From positions 58,427 through 122,426 of the forward strand of contig VCJN01000658.1 in assembly GCA_006384855.1 (NCBI GenBank): a stretch of 64,000 nucleotides of DNA. Reading direction: 5' to 3'. Shown here piece after piece: positions 20,644 to 30,700 of this stretch. Source of the DNA: Tetraselmis striata (lineage: Eukaryota > Chlorophyta > Chlorodendrophyceae > Chlorodendrales > Chlorodendraceae). Position 1 is the stretch's first letter. Each line of letters begins with the position of its first letter. Both the position numbers and the translations under genes were made by a program. Under the pieces are notes generated by a model. It was not told the origin of the DNA. It was given only the letters and a program-made list of their open reading frames with translations, and searched no databases.

Positions 20644-23428
20644 CAAGGGCGGACGTGGGGCCCGTGGAGCTCGGGCCCCGCTGATTCTACCCCCATCAGC
20701 TCACCGCTACCCGCTCTGCTGCTGCGCAAATTTGGCATCGACCACGCCCTACTGGTCGTCCGGACCTGCGCGGCGGCGAGCGTCCACATCCCTGCAGCCT
20801 ACGCCGGCCTGGACGGCGCTGACTGCAGGCCCATCTATTCCGCTGACGGCACAGCTTACCAGAAGCTGATGCTCGCCCAACTGGCTGCCGGACTCGGTCT
20901 GACTGCCGCTCCGCTCCGAGCGCCTGAAGCCGAGCTACAGGCTTTTCTGGACGGGCTCCGCATCGTGCGGCGCTCCTTCAAACCCTCTGGCGCACGCGAG
21001 GCCGCGAACCGCCGCTACCTGGAGTTGGGGTGCCGCGGCGACAGTGCGCCCCCCACGCTGACATGGACAATTCCCCCCGGCCACGCCGCTGGCTGGGCGG
21101 AATGGTACAGGGGTCAGGCCGGAACCGCCGACAGCATACGCGGCGTCTACACGCCCGGCCTACGCGTAAACACTGCGGCCCTGCTGATGAGCCCACATGT
21201 GCCATCGGACATGAAGGCGCAGCTTCTCGAGGGCGCCCCTCTCCTGTGGACGGGCCGCCCCCCGCGCTCCCGCAAAAACAATTACAAGTCGTGCTTCGAC
21301 AACAACAACGCCGCCGGCGTTGACTTCGACCGCATCATTGCGCTCGGCTTCTGTGAAGGCCCCCTTCACTACCTTCCGTGGATCGTCAACCCGATCGCGT
21401 GCATCATCAAGACTGTACCAACGTACAAGGTCCGCAACGTCGTGGACTTCAAACAATCCGGGGTTAATGACTGTTTGGCCCGGGTTTCCTGCCAGCTCAG
21501 CGACATCCACGGTGTGCTTGAGGCACTGCAGCCGGGGGACGCCCTCGGCAAGATTGACCTCACCGACGCCTTCTTCTGCTGGCCCACTGCCTCTTCGGAC
21601 TGCGACTACCAAGGTTTCCAGCACCCAGCCACGAGGGAGTACTACCGCTACCGCTACGTCCCTTTCGGCAATCGCCAGGCCCCGGCTCTGCAGCAGCGCT
21701 GGGCCCATGTCATCCGCGACATCCTGCTGCGGGAGGGTCTCCAATTCTGCGTACCCGGGTCCCCTGAGGCTTCGTACGCAAATTTCGGCGTCGCGGGAAC
21801 TTACCTGGATGACTTCCTCCTCAAGTTCAACAGCTCCTTGTCTCTGTGGCAGCAGGGCTTGATGTACTTGTCGTGCGTCAACACGCTGCACAAGTACGGC
21901 CTTCCAGTCAAACTGGCCAAGAACGAGTGGCCCTCCACTCGCTGCGAGTTCGTCGGCGTCCTCATCGACACGGTCCGGGGCACTGTCGCCGTCTCAGCAG
22001 CCCGCTGCGGCAAGCTCAGGGCCCGCGCGGATGCCCTCCTGACCGAGGTGGACGTCACGGGTACAACTGCCCGAGGTGCTTTGGCCTCTTTCATCGGCAA
22101 AGTCCAGTGGACTTGTCCGGTCGTCCTGCCCGGACAGGCACACCTGGTCGGCCTCTACCGCGCGCGTGACTGCCTCGTCAGCGCCGCTTCGACCAACCCG
22201 ATCGACAGCTGGGATCCCGCCGAACCCTGCAGCGTGGACCCTGCGGCTCGTGCGGACCCCCTCTGGTGGCGTGACACCCTGACAGCAGGCGCGTCACGCA
22301 TGACACCCTCCCCCTCTGACCCCATCCAGCCCCTCGAGCGCAGCTATCGCCGCGTCCCCGCCTTCCCCGGTCTCTGGTCCAAGGCCATGATCCCCCGCCT
22401 TCCCGGCGACCCCCAGCTTCCTCTGGACGGCTCGGCGGGGTTTGAGGTCATTACTTCCGACGCCTCGGGCTGGGCGGGAGGCGTTTGGTGGGGCGACGTC
22501 CGCCTCCACTACGCCTTCACCCCGGAGCAGCTCCAGCAGTGGAGCACGTCCGCGAACCTCCGCGAGCTTTTCATGGTCCCCTGGACTATCTCACAGATCG
22601 GCGCGCGCCTCGCCGGCAGCAACGTTCTCTTCCGCCTTGACAACACCTCCTCGGTAGGGGCGGTCAACAAGGGGCGCATCGCCGCACCCGGACTCCCTCG
22701 AGCTGCTCCTGTGGCTTCTCGAACTCTTGGAGCGCTTCGACATTGCACTCATCGCCCGTCACATCCCGGGCCGGCAGAACACCCTCGCCGACTCCCTCTC
22801 CCGGCTTCGGGGCGCAATCGACGACCAGGACTGGCGCCTACTCAGCGACATCTTCCGCGCGCTGGAGGCCGCCTGCGGCCCCTTCGATGTCGACGCCTGC
22901 GCCGACCCTCTCGGCCGCAACTCTTTCTGCCCCGCCTTCTGGTCAGCGATAGACAGCTGCCTTGCCCACGACTGGGCTGGCCGCCGGGTCTACTGCAACC
23001 CCCCTTTCGCCGCCATGCGCGACGTCCTCCGCCACTTCTGGGCGTGCTACGCCACTGCCCCCTCGACCACGGCGGGCACCTTTGTGCTCCCGGTCTGGGC
23101 GGCGGCCCCGTGGTGGCGGCTCGCGGGCGGCGCGCAAGTCATCGCATATTTCCGCCGCGGCCACACCCTCTTCACCTCCCCTGAGTGGAGAGATGCTAGC
23201 CGGACCAACCCCGTACCCTCGCGCCGTGAGTACCGAGGCCCCACCACTTGGGGCGTCGTACTGATCCATGTTCCCCCCGCTGGCCCCATTGACAGCCTCT
23301 CTGCCCAAGCCACCATCGCGATGCCGCGCCTGTCAGGCGATGGCCCCAGGGACCTTCTACGCCTGCGCCAGCTGCAGGACGGCTTTGTGCGCCCGGTGCG
23401 CAGGACGCCCGGACACAGGGATGCCTGA
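20644..23428 (+). CDS. RT / RNase H / adenine methyltransferase-like polyprotein (one frame break)
   Basis: The first in-frame ATG is at 20869, but the frame is already open from the TGA that ends Gag at 20641-20643, so the pol frame directly continues Gag. Reverse transcriptase: KVRNVVDFKQ, GKIDLTDAFFCW, FGNRQAPALQQRWAHV, and the catalytic YLDD at 21802-21813. RNase H: acidic residues in VITSDASGWAGGVWW, NLRELFMVPW and LFRLDNTSSVGAVNK. Near 22690 the frame changes and the protein continues as LELLLWLLELLERFDIALIA…GRQNTLADSLSRL. The last third (FDVDACADPLGRN…VYCNPPFAAMRD…FVLPVW) has the NPPF signature of a phage-type N6-adenine methyltransferase, a domain known in DIRS-like elements. The end overlaps the recombinase ORF by 161 bases in another frame. 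Confidence 0.88.
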
Positions 23429-24521
23429 ACTTTACACATGTCCCTCGTGCGCTGCCCCAGAAGTGCCTACCGCCCACCTCCCCGAGTGGCGCCGCCTGCT
23501 TATGGGCGCCGACCGCCTCGAGGATCTTCGGCTCCGCGTATCTACCACCGACACCTACCGCAGCAGCCTGCGCGACTACTGCTCCTTCTGCACCGCGAGG
23601 GGTGCCACCCCCCTCCCCGCCACTCTTGGCCTCCTGCGGGGCTACATCTACCACTGCACGAGCGACCGCTCGCTCGCCCCTTCCACCATTGCCGGCCGGC
23701 TGGCGGCCATCTCCGACTGGCACAGGCGCCAGCTCCCGCACCTGCGCCTCGCGGGCCGCTCCACGCTCAACCCGTGCAAGGACGAGAGCATCAACACCCT
23801 CATCTCTATCTTGGAGCGCCGGACCGTGCGCCCAGCCAAGGGCCGACTTCCTCTTCGGATCCCGGACCTGCGCGCGATGCTGCATCGCGGCTTCCCCCTG
23901 TCGTCAGCCTTTGGCAGGCACCAGCGCATGTGCATCACCTTCCTTAACCTCGGGTGCCTCCGCCGCGCAGCCGCCGCGGCACTCACCTGCGACTACCGCA
24001 TGTCCAGCTCCGGCGCCGTGTCCTACACGGACCTCAGCGCTGTCCGCGTGCTCCTCAACGCGGAGCTGGGCTGCCGCTACATCCGCCTGCGCGTGGATGT
24101 CGACAAGAACGTTGACGCCCGTCACGAGTGTTTCGCCTACATCCCAGACCACGTGCCTTGCCTGGCGGTCCGCCCGGTTGACATGCTTGAGGACTACCTC
24201 CGCGTGTTCCGCCCACCCTCGGGAAGCCGCCTGCTGGCCGCACCCAAGTCCTCCCGCATCGGACCCCAGACCTTTCACACCACCCCTTACTCGGGCTTCA
24301 ACTCGGCGTTCAAGGCCGCCTACGCGCGCGCCTTCCCCGACCCAGCCACCCGCACGACGCCCCTGGACCGTGTCGGCAGCCACTCTGGCCGCAAGTCCCT
24401 TGCGCAATGGCTTTGGGACCGCTACAGGTCCGCCCGGGTCATCGCCCACGTCGGGCACTGGGCGTGCCGCTACTTCAAGACGTCTGCGACCGAGATTCTA
24501 TGGCTCATCGCCGCCCTCTAA
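23268..24521 (+). CDS. Tyrosine recombinase of YR retrotransposon, zinc-finger N-terminus
   Basis: 417 aa and intact. Residues 19-66 form a Cys-rich block (CRACQ…CASCRTALCARC…CPSC) resembling a RING/PHD-type zinc-binding module. Residues 90-170 are the SAM-like core-binding region (TYRSSLRDYCSFCTARG…). The catalytic domain shows a candidate arginine in FLNLGCLRRAAA, the HSGR box at residues 372-375, a following HVGHW (394-398) and a likely nucleophile Tyr402. This is the R-H-R-H/W-Y set of tyrosine recombinases, used to integrate the circular cDNA. It starts inside the end of the upstream pol frame, so translation needs re-initiation, a spliced RNA or a subgenomic transcript. Confidence 0.88.
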   Translation: MFPPLAPLTASLPKPPSRCRACQAMAPGTFYACASCRTALCARCAGRPDTGMPELYTCPSCAAPEVPTAHLPEWRRLLMGADRLEDLRLRVSTTDTYRSSLRDYCSFCTARGATPLPATLGLLRGYIYHCTSDRSLAPSTIAGRLAAISDWHRRQLPHLRLAGRSTLNPCKDESINTLISILERRTVRPAKGRLPLRIPDLRAMLHRGFPLSSAFGRHQRMCITFLNLGCLRRAAAAALTCDYRMSSSGAVSYTDLSAVRVLLNAELGCRYIRLRVDVDKNVDARHECFAYIPDHVPCLAVRPVDMLEDYLRVFRPPSGSRLLAAPKSSRIGPQTFHTTPYSGFNSAFKAAYARAFPDPATRTTPLDRVGSHSGRKSLAQWLWDRYRSARVIAHVGHWACRYFKTSATEILWLIAAL

Positions 24522-24543
24522 CTATTTCTTCACTGGACCAATG

Positions 24544-25064
24544 GGAGTGCATCGGCGTCTTCACAGACACCGCTGTTACTCAGTGGCAGGACTTCTCCCA
24601 CACACCCATGTAACCGCCCCCCTTTGAGGTTACCAACACACTGCCTCATGATCTCTTCAGAAAGGCAGCTTTGGTGGTGGCCTGTGGGCCAGAGCCACAC
24701 CGGTTTTCTGCAGAGATGAAGGATGAGGCAACAGAAGCTCAAGACCAAGAATTATTAGAAAAAGATGTAGTTACAATGATTAGTAATTGGTAGTTGGATC
24801 CGTGAGGGGACCCAACTGCCAGCAGACCTGGGGCTGCCCCCGGTTCTAGAAACGCAGTGCGTTTGTTAGTAACCAGGGGGGGCAGCCCGGGCTGTTCCTC
24901 ACAACAGCCAGAATTTTCAGTATCTCCCGCCCACCCGCTCCGGGGAGTGCAGCGGCGTCTTCACAGACACCGCTGTTACTCAGTGGCAGGACTTCTCCCA
25001 CACACCCATGTAACCGCCCCCCTGTGAGGTTACCAACACACTGCCTCATGATCTCTTCAGAAAG
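24544..25064 (+). repeat. B1-A2-B2 block of split direct repeats
   Basis: B1 24544-24664 and B2 24944-25064 share GGAGTGCA.CGGCGTCTTC and continue to CTCTTCAGAAAG with only two or three mismatches. A2 24670-24925 lies between them. B1 begins 22 bases after the recombinase stop codon. Confidence 0.92.
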
Positions 25065-25643
25065 TAGGGCTTGCAGGCAGCCCTTCTGACAACGAAGCAG
25101 CAACCCTCCAATCACGCCCACAGAAATCCGATTGTCATTACGTTTAATACCTCATCAATGCAAAGTACCACCCGTGGACTGGTTTGTGTGTGGGGTGGGT
25201 GGGGGGGGGGAGGGGAATTGGACATCAAGGAGGTCTCGGCCGGCAGTCCGCGGACAGCGGGATATATGAGTCACAGCTGCAGCCCTGTGGCGGCCCTTGA
25301 GAGCAACCCAGCAGAGCAGAGCAGAGCAACAAGTCAGCAGTTCCAATCCCAGTTTTCAGACGTGCACTCGTTCTCGGTCTGGGATGAGTTTCGAGACGCG
25401 CTGGAATGCGTTTGCCATAGTCGCGCACCCGTGGGCACATGTGAGACATGCTGATTGGCGGTCACTTGGGGCTCTGCTTTGCACGTTGTCGAACAGTGGT
25501 CGCATGCACAAGCCATGATGTGGGCCACCAGTTTCGGGCAGGCAGAGCGGCTTCTGGCGACACCACGGCTGCAGCGTGCCGTGGTGTTAAGCTGAAATGA
25601 TAACAAAACCCCTAGCCTAGGGCGCCACCAGTAAAGGTGGGGT
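25065..25643. other. Intergenic, between YR element and beta-propeller gene
   Basis: No gene seen. A G-run occurs near 25199-25210 and a repeated GCAGAGCAGAGCAGAGCAA tract near 25310. This is the 3' flank of the gene ending at 25644. Confidence 0.5.
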
Positions 25644-25993
25644 TCACACAGCGCGGGCCTCCTGGATGCCGGTGGGATGAAGCGGCGCCATCGTCCCCAG
25701 CCGGCGCAGGTCCATCACGAGGATGCGGCCGCATCGCGAGCCCGCCGCCAGCATCAGCGATGGCTCGCAGACGCCAACGTCCACGATAGGCTCCCGCCGC
25801 CCAGAGGCGCCCAGCCGGAGCATCGCCTGCGCCACGCCGCCCGGCTCGCCGCCGCCGCCCACGCTCCCCAGCACCACACGGCCGTCCCGGGTGCCCACCA
25901 CACCTGCGCAACACAGGCACGCCACAGACATTCGCAGCATGCTTAGCTCGCCGGCATGCAGCAGGGAGCAGCCAGGGACTGGACACAGGGTTC

Positions 25994-26033
<40 letters not shown>

Positions 26034-27666
26034 AGCGAGTGATGGCGGTCCCGAGCCCGCGTGTCGCTTTCCGTAACCAGGCTTTGGGCTCTCTGTACTG
26101 AGGACTGCTCATGACGCCCTCGTGAAGGATGACAAACTGTGCTTATCATCTGGAAATGTAATCCGAATGTACCATCAACAGTCCGCGCCGCACGCAATGG
26201 TCGGCGTGATGTTGCAGAGCGAGGTTCCGGCCCGAAGGCAATGCGGTGGTGGTACACCAAGTAGTTGTTTTTGGAGGTAAGAATACCATACAACAAAATA
26301 CGGTTCGCAGCGCCAAAAAATAAAGAATTGGCTTGCAGCTTTGCGTCGGACTATTCGTGATTTATTTGTGCTGTATTCTATCTTATTTTTCCGGTTCAAT
26401 CGTTTTCCCTATTCGCGGGAGTCAACAACTTTTTTTGCCCGCAGACTGTTCGTGTTTGGACAGTAAACATCAATGTGTACTACAGTAAAGGAGTTCAATA
26501 CACTTTTCCATGAAAATAATCTGACGAAAATATAATCTGGTCCAATGTTACGGCTTCTCAGGTTTTCCAGTGTAGGGTTTGGTGTCCTGCCTATCCAGGG
26601 TTCCGGGACTGTTCAGAGCCACTCACTCAGCTGGCACGATCCCGCAATCGCCGACGGCGCCATGCCGCTGTGCTGCGGTGGCTCGTCAGGCGCGGGCGCG
26701 TACGCCACCGTGGCGCCTCGAGCCACCGCCGTGGTGACCCTCATCCCGGAGCTGCGGCCGCCACCGTCACCGCCACCGCGGGCGCCGAGCAGCGCCAGGA
26801 AGGGCAGCAGGTCGCGCCGCGCAGGGGGCGCTCCGCCGGGCGCGGGCGCCAGCGGCACGAGGTGCTGCAGATGCTGCTGCGGCTGGGGGGCGTACGCCGC
26901 CAGCAGCTCGCCAGTCTGCACACCCAGGGCGCAGCCGGGTCAGCGGCCGTTCGTATATGTATCCAACAAGTGGCAACGTGCGGCCATACACATACGTGTA
27001 TACACACGTACGGGTGCCGGCGAAGTAATGACAGCAGTGCACAGAGGAATCTGCCCTGCCTGCCAGAGGTCAAAAGAAGACAAAATTGTAGCGGAATTAT
27101 GGCGAAATTCTTGCATGCAATTCCTATTTGAGGCTTAATTGACATGAGGGCTTGCATAGATGCGGAAACATCCAGATGCTCCTCAGATATTCGTTATGTA
27201 CTCCTTTACCAAAGGGTATATCAAATAGAGACATGCATCGATTGCCGCTGCAGTAAGCATATAGCGCCGCTGCAGTAAGTCACACTTCTCGGAGGTTCGA
27301 TACATGTCTCTGTTTTATGCCTTCTCAAGAGGAAGGGGAGAGTATGTAACAAATATGCAACGGAATATCTGGTAATATGTAACAAATATGGCACGGAATC
27401 TCGGACTGGATGGTGTACAGCATTTCGGTATTAATGTGACCCACGAATCCCATGAACCAGCACAGACATGATTGTGGCTGTGCTCCAGGGTTGAATGCCA
27501 TCCAGATTGTAATGTACATGTAATACGTCGAGTTTCGGAGTTAAGGCGGTGGTTTTCATCACGTATGCCTGGGCAATCTGGCATACTGGCTTACACATAA
27601 ACAGAATAAGTAAATGCAAGGGCTGCCACGTTGAATCTGACTGCGCTTGCGGTACTTGCAATATAG

Positions 27667-27759
<93 letters not shown>

Positions 27760-30700
27760 CCCTTTGCGTATTGCTCTGCTCATACAGGTCTTTGCCAGAT
27801 GGCACAGGCTCAGTGGGCGCCGGCTGTGACTTGGCAGGCAGGGCGTCTGCAGCACCGGATACGGAAGGTGCTCACCCAGTAGTTCCAGTGACCCAGCAGA
27901 CCTTGAGGGCCGTAGCCCACCACCTCTCCTGGCCGATCTGGCAGCAGTGCGAGGGCGGAGACGGAGGCGGTCCTGGCGGCAGGCAGCGCGGTTGCTGCGG
28001 GTGAGGGGAGGGAGAAGGGACACCAGGTGGGGACACATGGGGGTCAGGCAACGAGGAGCAGGGTTGGCAGGCAGCTGGGTGATTGGCCGGCACCCCGCGC
28101 CGCCTGTCATTTGGCCGCCGATCGCCGCTGGCACGCACCCGTGCCGCAGTGAGGGCGAGGCAGGCCGCCGTCCAGCACGCAGCGATACAGGCGGCCGCCC
28201 TCCCCGGCAGCCAGAACGCACTGCTGCCCGCTGCCAGCCTTCCACGGCGCTATCTTGACGCAGCAGACGGGGCCCTGCAAGCGAATGACAGCCGGGGAGG
28301 AGAGGGTGGCATGTTGGGTTTGCGCATGATCCATACGCTTGACCTCGCGCAACGCGTGAAAACTGAAAATCATAGCACAGTCGAAAGACACCAGAATATA
28401 CCATGGGCTCATTGACGCCAAGCTGCGAAATCGTTCAATGGGGGCATCTTTTGGGCTCTTGCATGCAGGTTAAGTGGGAGCGGTTCACCTAGTACATACA
28501 AACATACAAACATATAACAAACACATATACATATATACATTCATACATAGATTCACTCAAACACATGCTTGTATTGAGAACACTGTAGGCAACGCCGTCG
28601 GTGCTGCTGCCGAGGAGCGGCATGAGGCTGTGCCCCACCTGCGTGCCGATCGTGACGTTGCCTGCCGCCTTCCCCTCCCCCTCCGTGCACCCGGCTGCAG
28701 AGTGGACTCGGCTCATCTGTACCCCCGGTGACGCGGCGCATGGCGCCGACTCCGCCAGCTGAACGTACGAAGGATGCGCCAGCCACAGGTCCGCCCCTGC
28801 AACCCGCACGGCAGGAGTCTCAATTCGTCAATACCTGCAGCTGGCTGGCCACAGGACAGGGCACGTGTCACAGGACCCCGCAAGCTTTGGCAAGTGAGAT
28901 TTGGGCACGTTACATTGGGTCTTTCACCTGTGTTTGTCAGATCTCTCCAACCAAAAAGCTATGCAATAAGAAGTTTTTAATTGTCAATTGGATTTCTAAT
29001 GCGGAGATACCACGGAGGTACGAGAGTTTATAAGGAAGCTTTGGTTGAAAGTTCTCTGACTTTCATCCAGTGAAAATGTTTCTTGGAGATTTAAACTGTG
29101 AAACATAAATGCTTTTGTCCCATCTCTCCAACCAAAAGGTCTGACATAAGAAGTTTTTTCTTGTCAATTGAATTCTAATACGGAGATACCACAGAGGTAC
29201 GAAAGTTTATAAAGAAGCTTCGGTCGAAAGTTCTCTGAGTTTCATCCAGTGAAAACTGATTTTAGAGCTTTATACTACACAACATAAATGCTTGTAACAA
29301 ACTATCAACGATTGTTTCAATGGTCGCCGTATGGGTGTTTCGGAAAAGGAGGCAAGGCGGGGGGGGGGGGGGGGGGGGGGGGGGGGCTTTCACCTGCGGA
29401 GGAGGTAAGATCCAGCCAATCCGACGTGCGATGCGAGAGGTCGGTGGCGGCTAGGCTGGTTCGCATGGTGCAGGAAGAAAGGAGCGTCGGGTCGTCTGGT
29501 ACTCGCAGCTCCCAGAGCGCTACCTTTGCCCTCGCGCCCGCCCCCGACGTGTCCGGCAGCCACTCCCCCGCACCCAGGAGCACCAGCCGGGAACCACAGC
29601 GGCGTAGCAGCACCCCTGCGCAGCCGGCACCGCCCGGGAGCGTGACCACCGCGGAGCCGGGCGCCATGCAGAGGGGCGGACTCATTGTGTCTGCCTTGAG
29701 GACACACGGTGGCCCGCTGGCCAGTGGCGGCGATGGCGTCGCGAGAGGTGCAGCTGCGACACCCAGGCAGTAGGGACCTACAGTGTTAGAAAGTCAGCGG
29801 TGCCTGCCAGCAACTCAGCATGGTGCTAATACATACCATCATGCATGTGCTTGTATTTGTCCGCAGCATTTTAATGCGAAATGACAGAATTCAGAAGAGA
29901 GAACGTCTTATTCGTATTGCAAATTGATTTCGGAAAGCTCGAAGCACGTTGTTGGAGTTTGTACTGCCCATTTCGTAAGGGAGGTAACGTGCATTGTTTG
30001 AAATTAGATAGCGAGACAAAAACGTACCAGTACAAGGCGATAAGATTACGTTAATAATTACCACTCGGTATTATGTCCGGTTAATATCTTATCGTATCAT
30101 CGCAATCCTACTGGTATTCGGGATGTAGCGACTAAATCAATCAACGCATACAATACAGGTAACGGTTCAACATAATGCGTTTCGTGCGCCGGTATTGTAA
30201 TCAATCAGTGTAGACATGAATGGTCCTGTGTTATTAATGTATAAGTCTTACTTAGTACCGCGCCTAAACAATCTGGTAGAATGGAATCAGAGCTTCGGCA
30301 GTACGTGTAATATAAACGATAAACCATTAGAATTGCGGAATGTCGAATAGAAATACGAAAAACACTATAACGAAGGGTGGCGGATGAAAGCTACAGACTA
30401 TAAATTAAAGCCGTTTCTTTATTTTTTAAGTTGCCCCATCCTGGGAGCCATAGTCAAGCAGTATAATTCAGCGTAGGGTATGATGACGAGGGTACGATTA
30501 CAGGGCATATATTCTACCCGCACTTGAATAATACCGGTGGCAGTATACCGGTACTACAACCTGCTATGAGGTAACTAATATGATTACGTGTGCTAGCTGC
30601 AAAATAACTAATTTGAAGTAACTAATATATTAGTTCAAACATCTACGAAGAGTACGAATGAATACGCTCCTTAGGAGTCGTAGAAATGCAACAACATAAA

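Larger units (their letters stand above)
18253..25064 (+). mobile_element. YR retrotransposon with split direct repeats (A1-ORFs-B1-A2-B2)
   Basis: About 6.8 kb. A1 (18253-18512) is repeated as A2 (24670-24925). B1 (24544-24664) is repeated as B2 (24944-25064), exactly 400 bases away. This A1 - coding - B1 A2 B2 layout is the split-direct-repeat arrangement known from PAT, Kangaroo, TOC3 and Ngaro elements, and it differs from the inverted ends of DIRS1. Coding order is gag-like, reverse transcriptase, RNase H, adenine-methyltransferase-like domain and tyrosine recombinase. YR elements integrate by recombination, so no target-site duplication is expected and none is clear. Three lesions (frame breaks near 20225 and 22690, and an in-frame TGA at 20641) suggest this copy is inactive, unless some are recoding sites. 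Confidence 0.9.

Noticed and set aside
20644..20868. Possible aspartic protease between Gag and RT of the YR element
   Set aside because: The frame is open but no D-S/T-G active-site motif is present, and YR elements of this class usually lack a protease.
18253..25064. Classification as DIRS1-type with inverted terminal repeats
   Set aside because: The ends are split direct repeats; no inverted terminal repeat was found.
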